From assembly GCA_021740385.1 (NCBI GenBank), contig JAIOZY010000017.1, positions 1 to 64,000 of the forward strand: a stretch of 64,000 nucleotides of DNA, read 5' to 3'. The position numbers were made by a program, and so were the translations under genes. Source of the stretch: Prolixibacteraceae bacterium (lineage in GTDB: Bacteria; Bacteroidota; Bacteroidia; Bacteroidales; Prolixibacteraceae). Below are positions 8,610-17,979 of this stretch, one piece after another (position 1 is the first letter of the stretch; each line of letters opens with the position of its first letter). Under the pieces are notes generated by a model. It was not told the DNA's origin and did no database searches. It saw only the letters and a list, made by a program, of their open reading frames with translations.

Positions 8610-8858
8610 ATATTTAATCAGTAGTGTCCGGTAAAAAATACAACAATTGGGCTAAAGCCCCCGTCATTAGGGGTTTTCAATAGCCCCGGGCTTGCGCCAC
8701 CGCTAAAGCTTTAGGCGGCACGCGGTAAGCCCGGGGTTACTGAATCGCATCTATGAAAAGGGGCTTTAGCCCAACATGATAATCAGGATGTTAGCTCATT
8801 CATCTTAGTCGATTACTATGTTTTAAAATTTTTACCGGACAACAATGATATTTAATCA
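8610..8858. mobile_element. MITE-like nested inverted-repeat element
   Basis: A 217-bp gene-free element (8625-8841). The outer arms share 13 bases (TGTCCGGTAAAAA, inverted at the right end). A perfect 15-bp inner pair follows (TTGGGCTAAAGCCCC at 8647-8661 and its complement at 8760-8774). An 11/12 pair lies inside that (8682-8693 and 8727-8738), and a central TAAAGCTTTA sits at 8704-8713. An 11-bp direct repeat, ATATTTAATCA, flanks the element at 8610-8620 and 8848-8858, as expected of a target duplication. There is no transposase, so it would need one in trans. Confidence 0.65.
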
Positions 8859-8888
8859 TTATTGTTAACTTTTAAAAATATAATCAGT

Positions 8889-9401
8889 ATGTTAAAAGAA
8901 AAAATTGAAAAAGCGCTAAACGAACAAATCAATAAAGAGTTGTATTCAGCATATCTTTATTTGTCGATGAGTGCTTATGCCGAAACGCTGGGAATGCCCG
9001 GCACCGCTAACTGGATGAAAATTCAGGCACAGGAAGAACTTTCCCATGCCAATAAATTTTTCGATTACGTGCATGAGCGGGACGGGAAAGTGACCCTGAT
9101 GCCCATTGATGCTGTACCGAATGAATTTGGCAGTGTTAAGCAGATGTTTGATAAGGTATTGGAGCATGAACAGTATATTACTGCTTCAATAAACAACCTG
9201 GTTGATATTGCCATTGAAATAAACGATCACGCATCGCGAAGCATGTTAATGTGGTTTGTTGATGAACAGGTTGAAGAGGAAGCTTCGGCCCAGGCAATTA
9301 TCGACCAGCTAAACATGGTTGAAGGTAAAGGGCATGGCTTGTTTATGATTGATAAAGAATTGGGCTCGCGAACGTTCACCGATCCCACACAGGAAGCATA
9401 A
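8889..9401 (+). CDS. ftnA: Ferritin (bacterial non-haem, FtnA type)
   Basis: A 170-residue four-helix-bundle iron-storage protein that oxidises Fe(II) at a di-iron centre and stores it as a mineral inside a 24-mer. Ferroxidase ligands are visible in NEQINKELYSAYLYLSM (Glu, Tyr) and in QEELSHANKFFDYV (ExxH). The EQVEEEASAQ segment supplies the later Glu ligands. I start at 8889 (MLKEKIEKALNEQ), not at an in-frame ATG 27 bases upstream, because ferritins begin just before this helix. A hairpin terminator follows the stop. The MITE-like element ends about 30-50 bases upstream and may have altered the promoter. Confidence 0.93.
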   Translation: MLKEKIEKALNEQINKELYSAYLYLSMSAYAETLGMPGTANWMKIQAQEELSHANKFFDYVHERDGKVTLMPIDAVPNEFGSVKQMFDKVLEHEQYITASINNLVDIAIEINDHASRSMLMWFVDEQVEEEASAQAIIDQLNMVEGKGHGLFMIDKELGSRTFTDPTQEA

Positions 9402-9415
9402 TTTTGCTTTTCACG

Positions 9416-9451
9416 GGCGGACTGTTTTTCAGTACCGCCTTTTATTTTTTT
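9416..9451 (+). terminator. Terminator after ferritin
   Basis: GGCGGACTG at 9416-9424, loop TTTTT, then CAGT-A-CCGCC (9430-9439, one bulged A), followed by a T-rich run. It ends three bases before the start codon of the next gene, so that gene needs readthrough or a promoter within this segment. Confidence 0.65.
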
Positions 9452-9453
9452 TT

Positions 9454-12345
9454 ATGGCTAAACGTTTGTTTTTTGCACTTTTAGTAATTATTCTCCCTGT
9501 TTTAAAAATCCACGGCCAGTATTTTAACAACGGGCAGGACAGGGCTTCAATAAAATGGAAACGTATAAAATCGTTGCATTTTGAAGTGATATTTCCCGAA
9601 GGCTTTGAAAAACAAGGGGAACACGTAACTAATTTGCTTGAAAAGTCGTATGATTTTACAACATTCTCGCTAAACCATCACCCCAAAAAAATATCAATTG
9701 TCCTTCATACCGAGACGGTTAAATCGAATGCTTTTTTAGGATGGGCACCCAGCCGTATCGAGATGTATACTACACCGCATCAGGGCATATACAGTCAGGA
9801 TTGGCTTGAACAACTGGTTCTGCACGAATACCGGCACATGGTTCAGTTAGGAAAGCTCGAAAGCGAAATGCCCAAAATACTGCGTTTTTTGTTTGGCGAA
9901 CAGGCTGCAGCGCTGCTCACGGCTGCATATTTACCATTTTGGTTTCTCGAAGGCGATGCCATATCGGCCGAAACAGCACTCAGTACAAGCGGCAGGGGGC
10001 GACAACCGGAGTTTTTTCGCGAAATGAGGGCGCAGCTTGTCGATAAAGGCAGGTACACTTACGATAAGGCCTACCTGGGATCGTACAAAGATCATGTTGC
10101 CGATTATTACCACCTGGGATACCTGATGGTTGGCGGAACCCGTAAGATTTTCAACAAGCTGGTCTGGGATTCGGTTGTTCACAATGTGGCCAAAAAGCCC
10201 TTGTCGTTTACCGCTTTCGATAAAGGAATTAAAAACGCCACCGGCTTGAACAAAACGGCTTTGTACGATACCGTTATGGGCTATTTTTCTGATAAATGGA
10301 TTGAAGCCGACCGGTTAATCGATCCAACTCCCGGCGCAAAAATTTCGCCCCATAATGCGCGATATACAAATTACAAACATGTAGCCGTGTTGGAAAACGG
10401 GTCTGTTTTTGCCGAAAAAACTTCATTGTCCGACATTAACCGCTTTGTGCTTATCGATTTAACAAAAGACGAAAAAATCTTTTTTACTCCGGGATACCCA
10501 CTCCGAGAATCGGTATCGGTGAATAAAAATACCGTTATTTGGAGTGAGCGGTTACCCGGAAAACGCTGGGAACATGCCGATAATACATTGATTTGTATTC
10601 TTGATACCGATACCCGTAAACGGGAAAAACATGTTTTCAAATCGAAAATGTTTGCACCGGTGCTTTCACCTCAAAACGATCAGTTTATGGTGGTAGAAAG
10701 TGATCGGAATTACCGGTTTTTTATTACGGTGTTATCAACAGCAAACGGTGACGTGATAAAAAGAATACAACTTCCCGGTAATGATTATTTTATAACCCCT
10801 TCGTGGAGCGAAAATGGATCTGAAATTTATACCGTTGTGTTGGGCAATAACCGTAAGGGGATTGTTAAAATTGATATTGATACCGAAAAGATTGACACAA
10901 TTGTACCTTTTGGACACCATGAAATTAAAAATCCCAGGGAACATAACGGTTTTGTTTACTTTATAGGGGGTTTTACCGGTACCGATCAAATATATGCTGT
11001 AAATCTAAAAAATCGCGAATTGTTTAAAGTGATTGAATCGCGTTTTGGCGTATCGCACTTCGATTTTGGAAATAGTGGAACCATTGTTTATACCGATTAT
11101 ACAGCTAATGGTTACCGCATTTTGGAATACGGGCTCGACATTTCTGATTTCGAACGGGTTCGTATAGAAGGAATCCGGAAGGTTTATCCAGTAGCTGAGG
11201 CCCTGGTAAAACAGGAAAAAGGGCGTGTCGATTTTTCAGCAGTGGCAGATGAAATAACTTACAAAGCTGAGAATTATCCTAAGGCATTGAACCTTTTTAA
11301 TTTTCACAGTTGGGCGCCACTCGCCATCGATCCATATAATTATTCAGTGTACCCCGGAATTTCGTTAATGAGTCAGAATATGCTCGGAACAGCCGAAACT
11401 ATTTTGGGGTATCGATATATCTGGGAAAAAGATAAGGGTGAGCTTTTTGCCAATTACAAATTCATGGGTTGGTATCCCGTGATTGAAGCGGAGGTAAATT
11501 ACGGTAAATCAAAATCGACTTATCTTGCAATAACACAATACATAAATGAAGACAGGGAAGTTGTGGATGCCGATACCGTTAAACGGGATTATTCCTGGCA
11601 TGAAACAAATTTCACCTTAAACGCCCATATACCATTCAATTTTAGTAGCGGCAAGTTTTATCGCGGCTTTTATCCCCTGGTTAATTACCAGTTATCGAAC
11701 GCTTCAAATCCCCATAATGCCCCCAAAGAATTCCCGGTTGGGTTCTACCACATTGTTGAAGCGGGCTTTCGGGCATATACCATTATGCATGCATCAAAAC
11801 AAGATATGCTTCCAAATTTTGGTTTGATTCTCGATGCCCGTTACGGCATGTCATTGCCCGGCATTGCTCATTTTGGGAACATACGTTCCCTGTCGGGTAC
11901 AATTTATTTGCCGGGAATATCGGGAAATCATGGGTTAAAACTTTACAGTGGTTACCAATCAAAAGAGCGGGCCGATTTTTCATTTTCCGATAAAATACGC
12001 TTTGCACGTGGGCATTCGGGTAATTTGAATGACCAGATGTTTACATTCACCTCCGATTACATGTTCCCGCTTTTTTACCCCGATATGAACCTGGGGCGAT
12101 GGGTATATTTTAAACGCTTTAAATTATCAATGTTCTACGACTTTTCTTATCTGAGCGGGATAATCAGCAACAACGGTTCTTTTACTGCATACAATTATTC
12201 GCTTCAATCGGCCGGGTTTGAATTTACATCCGATTTACATTTTCTTCGTTTTATTGCTCCCATCGAAATTGGTTTTCGAACCGCTTACCTCTTTAATAAT
12301 GAAATAAATTTTGACTTCATATTCTCTGTTGATTTTAACTTGTGA
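9454..12345 (+). CDS. Secreted metalloprotease-like beta-propeller/outer-membrane protein
   Basis: About 963 residues. A Sec signal peptide is seen at the N-terminus (MAKRLFFALLVIILPVLK) when started at 9454; an in-frame ATG upstream would overlap ferritin and bury the leader. The N-terminal third holds a gluzincin-type zinc site HEYRH (HExxH) with a downstream WFLEGDAIS that could give the third ligand. The middle contains TolB/WD40-type propeller repeats (FAPVLSPQNDQ, ITPSWSENGSEIY). The last third is rich in alternating aromatic strands, as in an outer-membrane barrel. Role and substrate are unknown. Confidence 0.75.
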   Translation: MAKRLFFALLVIILPVLKIHGQYFNNGQDRASIKWKRIKSLHFEVIFPEGFEKQGEHVTNLLEKSYDFTTFSLNHHPKKISIVLHTETVKSNAFLGWAPSRIEMYTTPHQGIYSQDWLEQLVLHEYRHMVQLGKLESEMPKILRFLFGEQAAALLTAAYLPFWFLEGDAISAETALSTSGRGRQPEFFREMRAQLVDKGRYTYDKAYLGSYKDHVADYYHLGYLMVGGTRKIFNKLVWDSVVHNVAKKPLSFTAFDKGIKNATGLNKTALYDTVMGYFSDKWIEADRLIDPTPGAKISPHNARYTNYKHVAVLENGSVFAEKTSLSDINRFVLIDLTKDEKIFFTPGYPLRESVSVNKNTVIWSERLPGKRWEHADNTLICILDTDTRKREKHVFKSKMFAPVLSPQNDQFMVVESDRNYRFFITVLSTANGDVIKRIQLPGNDYFITPSWSENGSEIYTVVLGNNRKGIVKIDIDTEKIDTIVPFGHHEIKNPREHNGFVYFIGGFTGTDQIYAVNLKNRELFKVIESRFGVSHFDFGNSGTIVYTDYTANGYRILEYGLDISDFERVRIEGIRKVYPVAEALVKQEKGRVDFSAVADEITYKAENYPKALNLFNFHSWAPLAIDPYNYSVYPGISLMSQNMLGTAETILGYRYIWEKDKGELFANYKFMGWYPVIEAEVNYGKSKSTYLAITQYINEDREVVDADTVKRDYSWHETNFTLNAHIPFNFSSGKFYRGFYPLVNYQLSNASNPHNAPKEFPVGFYHIVEAGFRAYTIMHASKQDMLPNFGLILDARYGMSLPGIAHFGNIRSLSGTIYLPGISGNHGLKLYSGYQSKERADFSFSDKIRFARGHSGNLNDQMFTFTSDYMFPLFYPDMNLGRWVYFKRFKLSMFYDFSYLSGIISNNGSFTAYNYSLQSAGFEFTSDLHFLRFIAPIEIGFRTAYLFNNEINFDFIFSVDFNL

Positions 12346-13001
12346 ATTAATAAATAGCCATAATATTCAGATAACATATTGATTTACAAAAATTAGTATC
12401 CATTTTAAGCTAAAGTTAACCCCGTGAGATTTTAATTTTTTGATTTATCGTAGGGAGATGAATCAAATACACTGCGTATCGCGAAAAAAAACATTGAAAT
12501 GATAATATAACGTTGTTTTCCGTTTTCGCTTCATTACACACACGAAATATGGAAGCATAATTATTGCCGGCATTTTTTTCGTGATGGGCAAGGGGAGAAG
12601 ATCAGATTGAGCAAGAAAAAAGAAATGACAAATACAGCGGCTGTATTTTACAATTGTACACACAAATACGTGTTTACATAAATAAAACATTCGGACTATA
12701 ATGCTCACATTACCAGTTGTTTTGAATTGCCGACATTAATCCATGATTTAATCGGCGATTTACATTTGTACGCAATTTCTCAAAATCAGATAGAAATAGG
12801 CATGATTTTATTTTATATTATACTGTTATCCAGCTCTGTAATGTTCATAGCTTAATGTTATGCTTTAATATTGTAGGTTTACAAACAGTACTTATTCAAT
12901 TTTCTGGCACGATAAGATCAGTATTTGGGTTACAATTGTAGGTTTCACGAAAAAATAAATGTAAATACCTCGATTACCCATTATATTATTGTTGTCAATT
13001 A
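12346..13001. other. AT-rich intergenic region without a recognisable gene
   Basis: Together with the promoter below, about 715 bases separate the propeller protein from the XRE regulator. The only longer frame is an 81-codon minus-strand one at 12463-12708 with cysteine/phenylalanine-rich, unprotein-like content, which I do not call. The words TTGTAGGTTT recur near 12875 and 12940. No hairpin terminator or RNA gene is evident. Confidence 0.5.
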
Positions 13002-13034
13002 TTGTTGTGAGGAGTTAAAAATGTAATATATTTG
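13002..13034 (+). promoter_or_regulatory. Bacteroidota-type promoter of the XRE regulator
   Basis: TTGTTG at 13002-13007, a 19-base spacer, then TATATTTG at 13027-13034, matching TTG-N19-TAnnTTTG. Transcription would start near 13042, giving a leader of about 20 bases. Confidence 0.7.
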
Positions 13035-13061
13035 TAAGGATATATTTAATAAATACAGACA

Positions 13062-13610
13062 ATGAGGGATCGTATAATAAAAATAATGGAAGCCGAAAAG
13101 CTTACGGCATCTAAATTTGCTGACACAATTGGTGTTAAACGGTCAAATATTTCACATTTGTTAAACGGTCGGAACCAGCCAAGTTATGCATTCATTCAGA
13201 AAGTACTCGAGGTCTTTACAAATGTTAATTCGCGATGGTTGATAACCGGCCAGGGTAAAATGTATGAAAAACCGATAGTAGCGGAAGTACCGAAAAAACA
13301 GCCAGATGATTTGTTTTCAGAAACAAAAACAGATAATTTGCATAAAACTATTGAAAATGAGAATGTTGAAAAAGAAGAAGATACTGTGAATAATGATTTG
13401 ACTGCACCAACAAAACCGGATAAACCTGGGCCCCCTGAAAAACTTGCAACCAATAATGAGATTGAAAAAGAGGAAAATGAAGCAGAAAAAGACGAAGATA
13501 TTAAAGCGATGAATAGAGAGGCAGTTGGTGAAAGCAAAAAGAAAAGCATTGCCAAGGTGTTAATATTTTATGAAAACGATACCTTTAAAGAATATAACCC
13601 GGCTGAATAA
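13062..13610 (+). CDS. XRE-family helix-turn-helix regulator with acidic tail
   Basis: A 182-residue protein. Residues 1-65 form a Cro/C1-type HTH (KFADTIGVKRSNISHLLNGRNQPS is the helix-turn-helix core) followed by SRWLITGQGKMY, a Bacteroidota variant. The rest is a low-complexity, acidic and lysine-rich tail (KEEDTVNND, EKEENEAEKDED) ending in AKVLIFYENDTFKEYNPAE, likely a disordered linker and a small conserved end. It lies 35 bases upstream of pyrK but has its own promoter. Whether it controls pyrimidine genes is not shown. Confidence 0.82.
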   Translation: MRDRIIKIMEAEKLTASKFADTIGVKRSNISHLLNGRNQPSYAFIQKVLEVFTNVNSRWLITGQGKMYEKPIVAEVPKKQPDDLFSETKTDNLHKTIENENVEKEEDTVNNDLTAPTKPDKPGPPEKLATNNEIEKEENEAEKDEDIKAMNREAVGESKKKSIAKVLIFYENDTFKEYNPAE

Positions 13611-13616
13611 ATATTG

Positions 13617-13645
13617 TATATTTGCGCAGAAAATAAAATTCTGCG
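13617..13645 (+). promoter_or_regulatory. -7 element and start-abutting hairpin upstream of pyrK
   Basis: TATATTTG at 13617-13624 fits the -7 consensus. It is followed at once by a perfect 7-bp stem (CGCAGAA at 13625-13631, TTCTGCG at 13639-13645) with a 7-nt AT loop. The stem ends directly against the pyrK ATG at 13646, so if transcribed it would occlude initiation. Confidence 0.5.
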
Positions 13646-14422
13646 ATGAAGAAAACAGTTTGTGATTTAACCGTAACATCTAATATTCAGCTAAATCACG
13701 ACAATTATTTACTCCGGTTGCATGCGGATAAAAAGCTGGGGAAAATAATTCCGGGACAGTTTGTCAACATACTTGTACCCGGTTCTCCCGGCACTTTCCT
13801 GCGCAGGCCTTTTTCTGTTTTTGATGTCAATTATGATGAAAACACCCTGTCTGTTTTAGTAAAAACAGTAGGAGGCGGTACACATAAACTATCACTATTA
13901 GAGATAAATCAGCGTGTTAATGCCATTTTTCCACTTGGAAACGGTTTTTCACTTCCTCAAAAACAAGAAAAAATATTACTTGTTGGAGGTGGCGTGGGTA
14001 TTGCTCCCATGATGATTATGGCAAAGGAATCGAAAGAAATTGGTGCTGACGTACATATATTACTGGGGGCACAATCCAGGCGTGACCACATTTTAATCGA
14101 TCAGTTTTCAGAATTGGGTTCTGTTTATATAACAACCGATGACGGATCGCTGGGGACAAAAGGTTTTGTTACACACCACCCGGTGTTAAATAACAACGAA
14201 GGTTTTAACCGGGTATATTGCTGCGGCCCTGATCCCATGATGAAAGCGGTTGCTAAAATATCGAAAAGTCACGGCACTGAATGCGAAGTATCGCTCGAAA
14301 ATACCATGGCTTGCGGTTTTGGCGTGTGTTTGTGCTGCGTTACAAAGACAAAGAGCGGTAATAAGTGTGTTTGTACCGAAGGCCCTGTTTTTAATGTAAA
14401 AGACCTGTCATGGCAGATTTAA
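13646..14422 (+). CDS. pyrK: Dihydroorotate dehydrogenase electron-transfer subunit
   Basis: A 258-residue FAD and [2Fe-2S] subunit that passes electrons from the catalytic subunit to NAD+. An FAD-binding barrel (about residues 1-100, with RRPFSVFDV) precedes an NAD-binding domain ([12 protein letters not shown], about residues 112-125). The C-terminal cluster motif is visible in [16 protein letters not shown] and [10 protein letters not shown], which gives the four cysteines. It overlaps pyrD by 13 bases, as expected of a heterotetrameric class 1B enzyme. Confidence 0.95.
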   Translation: MKKTVCDLTVTSNIQLNHDNYLLRLHADKKLGKIIPGQFVNILVPGSPGTFLRRPFSVFDVNYDENTLSVLVKTVGGGTHKLSLLEINQRVNAIFPLGNGFSLPQKQEKILLVGGGVGIAPMMIMAKESKEIGADVHILLGAQSRRDHILIDQFSELGSVYITTDDGSLGTKGFVTHHPVLNNNEGFNRVYCCGPDPMMKAVAKISKSHGTECEVSLENTMACGFGVCLCCVTKTKSGNKCVCTEGPVFNVKDLSWQI

Positions 14423-15321
14423 AAGTTAAAATACACAACCTTGAACTGAAAAATCCGGTTATGACCGCTTCCGGTACGTTTGGTAACGGGACCGAGTTCG
14501 ACGATTTTATTGATGTAAATCAGCTTGGTGCCATACTATGTAAAGGCACAACCCTGCACAACCGAGAGGGGAATGACTACCCGCGTATGGCTGAAACACC
14601 ATCGGGTATGCTGAATGCAGTGGGATTGCAAAACAAAGGGGTTGATTATTTCATTGAACATATTTATCCTGAAATATCAAAATATTCCACCCATGTTATT
14701 ATAAATGTTAATGGCTCTTCAATAGAGGAGTATGTTTCATTAGCTGAGCGTATAAATGAATTAGAAAATATACCAGCAATTGAGCTTAATATTTCGTGTC
14801 CCAACGTGAAAGAGGGCGGTATGGCCTTTGGTACAAACCTTAAAATGGCCGAACAGGTAACCCGTGAAGTACGAAAGGCATACAATAAAACCCTTATTGT
14901 AAAGCTTTCACCCAATGTAACATGTATATCCGATATAGCACGGGCTGTTGAAGCACAGGGAGCCGACAGTATATCACTAATTAATACTTTTTTGGGTATG
15001 GCCATTAATATTGAAACGCAACGTCCCGTACTCTCAACGATAACCGGAGGGCTTTCCGGGCCGGCAATAAAGCCCATTGCCCTCAGAATGGTATGGCAGG
15101 TTGCCCAGGCTGTTAAAGTGCCCGTAATCGGGATGGGAGGGATTATGAATGCAGCTGATGCTATCGAGTTCTTCCTGGCAGGCGCAACGGCGGTTCAAAT
15201 TGGTACAGCCAACTTTATTGATCCAACTGTAACACTTAAAATAATTGAAGGAATTAACAGTTACTTAGATAAATACAATATCAGTTCAATAAACGATATT
15301 GTTGGCAAGTTACAAATGTAA
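14410..15321 (+). CDS. pyrD: Dihydroorotate dehydrogenase, class 1B catalytic subunit
   Basis: A 303-residue FMN TIM-barrel enzyme that oxidises dihydroorotate to orotate in pyrimidine synthesis. The active-site base is the Cys of [13 protein letters not shown], typical of class 1. KLSPNVT and [26 protein letters not shown] give the FMN-phosphate site. Pairing with pyrK shows the NAD-linked 1B type rather than the quinone-linked class 2. Length is normal. Confidence 0.95.
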   Translation: MADLKVKIHNLELKNPVMTASGTFGNGTEFDDFIDVNQLGAILCKGTTLHNREGNDYPRMAETPSGMLNAVGLQNKGVDYFIEHIYPEISKYSTHVIINVNGSSIEEYVSLAERINELENIPAIELNISCPNVKEGGMAFGTNLKMAEQVTREVRKAYNKTLIVKLSPNVTCISDIARAVEAQGADSISLINTFLGMAINIETQRPVLSTITGGLSGPAIKPIALRMVWQVAQAVKVPVIGMGGIMNAADAIEFFLAGATAVQIGTANFIDPTVTLKIIEGINSYLDKYNISSINDIVGKLQM

Positions 15322-15346
15322 AACAATAGACATTACAAATGTAAAC

Positions 15347-16672
15347 ATGCGAAAGAGCCAATTTAAATATCTTTTTCTTGTACTTTTCGTTTTAATGTGT
15401 TTTACACCGGGATACGATCAGGCCGAATCGAATGAAAAGGGAATTTCTGCCCGGTTGATGGAACCCGTTAACAAGCGATTGGACAACAGCAGTCAGCATT
15501 TTGAATATTCCCCTTACATAGACCGGCAGATTACGCGTTTTATGGAGAGGGCGGCACTGAAAGGTGTTTCAATTGCCACTACAAAAAACGAAAAACTTGT
15601 TTATGCACGGGCGTTTGGTTATGCCAATGAAGAAGAACAGGTTGAATGTGAACCGGAACACCTTTTCCGTATTGCAAGCGTATCGAAGCTGATAACAGCC
15701 ATTGGTATAATGAAGCTGGTTGAAGAGGGAAAGATGGATTTGTACGACCCTGTTTTTGGAGAAAAGGGGTACTTTAACGAACCGGAATACCTCGATATTA
15801 AAGATCCGAATCTCAAAAAAATCAACATTTTACATTTGTTAAATCACACTTCGGGGTGGACACAGTGGTATGGCGATCCAATGTTTAACCCCCTTGTTAT
15901 TGCCTCAAAAGTTGGCGACGAACCCCCGGCTACACTCGATAGTTATTTGAAATTTGTAATATCGCGCAGGTTGCATTATCCACCGGGAACCGCTTATAAT
16001 TACTCGAATATGGCCTATATGTTTTTGGGGGCGATAATTGAAAAAGTTACGGGCATGAAATATGCGGATTATATCCGGTATAAAATATTATATCCCAACG
16101 GAATATATGACATGCACCTGGCCGGTAATTTTTATCATGAACGGAAGCCAAATGAAGTAAAATATTATGAACCCGATGGAGCCATACGGGTGCGTTCATA
16201 TCTTGGAAACGCGAAACAGGTGCCAAAATCGTACGGTGGGAACGATATCAGGCTGCTTGGTGCGGCCGGCGGGTGGATTGCATCAGCAACCGAACTCGCA
16301 CGTTTTGTTGCTCTTATCGACGGGTTTAATGATGTACCCGATATTTTATCCTCTGAAAGCATTGCATTAATGACAGGAAAGCTCGGAAACCCGCTTGGCT
16401 GGAAAGAGACAAACGGGGGCTACTGGATGCGAACAGGTAGTTTTGCCGGAACAGCTGCCATGCTTTACCGTAAACCCGATGGCATGACCTGGGTATTTTT
16501 ATCAAATACGAGCAACTGGAAGGGGCCTGATTTTTCGGACGATATTAAGTATGTGATGAACAGGATTTTGAGAAGGGTTCACCATTGGCCGGAAAAGGAT
16601 CTTTTCAATTATTACAATACCGAAACCCTGAGTTATCGCCCCGGGTTTATGAAGGTTGATGACTTTCCTTAA
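15347..16672 (+). CDS. Secreted serine hydrolase, class C beta-lactamase family
   Basis: About 441 residues of the beta-lactamase/DD-peptidase (S12) family. I start at 15347 (MRKSQFKYLFLVLFVLM), which gives a signal peptide. The nucleophile motif SxxK is SVSK in LFRIASVSKLITA. The YxN motif is YSN in AYNYSNMAYMFLG. Late in the domain the segment around MRTGSFAGTAAMLYRKPDG takes the position of the KTG/HxG motif. Without a search I cannot tell a beta-lactamase from an esterase or peptidase of this fold. Confidence 0.85.
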   Translation: MRKSQFKYLFLVLFVLMCFTPGYDQAESNEKGISARLMEPVNKRLDNSSQHFEYSPYIDRQITRFMERAALKGVSIATTKNEKLVYARAFGYANEEEQVECEPEHLFRIASVSKLITAIGIMKLVEEGKMDLYDPVFGEKGYFNEPEYLDIKDPNLKKINILHLLNHTSGWTQWYGDPMFNPLVIASKVGDEPPATLDSYLKFVISRRLHYPPGTAYNYSNMAYMFLGAIIEKVTGMKYADYIRYKILYPNGIYDMHLAGNFYHERKPNEVKYYEPDGAIRVRSYLGNAKQVPKSYGGNDIRLLGAAGGWIASATELARFVALIDGFNDVPDILSSESIALMTGKLGNPLGWKETNGGYWMRTGSFAGTAAMLYRKPDGMTWVFLSNTSNWKGPDFSDDIKYVMNRILRRVHHWPEKDLFNYYNTETLSYRPGFMKVDDFP

Positions 16673-16704
16673 AAAACTTTAATATATTTATTCAAACATC
16701 AAAA

Positions 16705-17592
16705 ATGGATTTTGTGAAAAGGACTGAATTTACTTTTTTTCTTGTTTCCATTGCAACCATCCTGTTTTCTGTTACCGGCTTTGAAAGACAAGCAGGAGAA
16801 ATTACCGTACAGCAACTCAGTATTGAAAAAACATCACAGATTATTAATATTGATGATTCGCTTGTAATGCCTGTTTTATACGACACCATCATTGTTGACA
16901 GGTTTATACCTATATCGGAACAAAAACAACAGTTTATAAACCAGGTATTACCCGCCATTTTGATTGTAAAAGATAAAATGGAATGGAAATACAACGCGAT
17001 ACAAAAAATATTGAAAAAACGGGAAGATGGAAAGCAGTTAAGAAAGACCGAAACGCGCTATATCGACAGCTTAATGAATGTGTTTAAGGCATCTTCGCAC
17101 GAAAATTTGCTGATACGTTTAAAACCGCATCAAACAAGCCTTGTGTTAGCCCAGGCCGCAGTAGAGTCGGGGTGGGGCAGGTCGCGCTTTGCCATTGAAG
17201 GAAATAACCTTTTTGGTGTTTGGACAGGTGCCGGAGATGCCAACAAACTGAAAGCAAAAATGAATAGGGGAAACCGGAATGTTTTTGTAAAACGATACAA
17301 CTCGTTTGCCGAATCGATTGAACATTATTTTCTCACCATTGGCCGTCATCGGGCTTACCGAAAATTCAGGATGAAAAGATTTAAAGAACCCCATGTATAC
17401 CAATTAATTGATGAATTATACAGTTATTCCGAAAAGGGTGAAGCGTATACCCGGCTTTTAAAACACATCATTAAATGGAATGAACTTGAAAAATACGATA
17501 ATTACCGAATTGCCCCTGAATATATCACTCCCCCAAAAGACAAACTGGTTTTAAAGTATCCAATATTCTGTGATAAAAAAATCAGGCCATAA
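16705..17592 (+). CDS. Glucosaminidase-domain peptidoglycan hydrolase (Bax-like)
   Basis: A 295-residue protein with an N-terminal hydrophobic segment (about residues 9-24, signal anchor or leader). Its central glucosaminidase domain includes LVLAQAAVESGWGRSRFAIE and GNNLFGVWTG. This arrangement, with the catalytic Glu in AAVESGWG, is that of Bax and GH73 enzymes, which cut between GlcNAc and MurNAc. The gene lies 32 bases after the serine hydrolase, and both may be envelope enzymes of one unit. Confidence 0.85.
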   Translation: MDFVKRTEFTFFLVSIATILFSVTGFERQAGEITVQQLSIEKTSQIINIDDSLVMPVLYDTIIVDRFIPISEQKQQFINQVLPAILIVKDKMEWKYNAIQKILKKREDGKQLRKTETRYIDSLMNVFKASSHENLLIRLKPHQTSLVLAQAAVESGWGRSRFAIEGNNLFGVWTGAGDANKLKAKMNRGNRNVFVKRYNSFAESIEHYFLTIGRHRAYRKFRMKRFKEPHVYQLIDELYSYSEKGEAYTRLLKHIIKWNELEKYDNYRIAPEYITPPKDKLVLKYPIFCDKKIRP

Positions 17593-17610
17593 CAACCTGA
17601 TTTAGAATGA

Positions 17611-17979
17611 GCGGGAAACCAGCCGGGTGGCGGACAGGCGACCCTCAGCTTGGGATCCGCCGGCTGGCGAACTACCCCTGAGCATGGACGAACCGGAAAA
17701 TTAATTAACATCAGATTTATTAACATCAGATAGATTAAAAATTATTGACATAAAAAAAGTCAGACTACAAAGCCTGACCTACTTCGAGCGGGAAATCAGC
17801 CGGAAGGCGGACAGGCGGGATTCGGACCCGCGACCCTCAGCTTGGGATCCGCCGGCTGGCGGACTACCCCCTGAGCATGGACGAACCAGAAAATTTATTA
17901 ACATCAGATTTATTAACATCAGATAGATTGAAAATTATTGACATAAAAAGGTCAGACTACAAAGCCTGACCTACTTCGA
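17611..17979 (-). repeat. Two degenerate tRNA-Gly tandem copies (A and B)
   Basis: Two units begin with the acceptor-end GCGGG at 17611 and 17788, and the intact tRNA unit begins at 17980 (steps of 177 and 192 bp). Each contains the tRNA 3' half (GACCCTCAGCTTGGG read on the plus strand) and the common downstream segment with its terminator. The D-arm/5' anticodon-stem part is replaced by the palindrome TCCGCCGGCTGGCGG(A). In both, about 20 bases (AGCCGG..GGCGGACAGG) are also inserted after GCGGGAAA, and copy A has lost the T-arm. These copies cannot fold as tRNAs. Confidence 0.75.
17945..17972 (-). terminator. Terminator of tRNA-Gly
   Basis: On the minus strand AGGTCAG (17972-17966) pairs with CTGACCT (17955-17949) around a 10-nt loop and runs into TTTTT. 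It lies 8 bases after the tRNA 3' end. A weaker version is present in the upstream copies. Confidence 0.75.

Noticed and set aside
12463-12708. An 81-codon minus-strand gene in the long gap.
   Set aside because: The composition is not protein-like and it has no motif, promoter or neighbour support.
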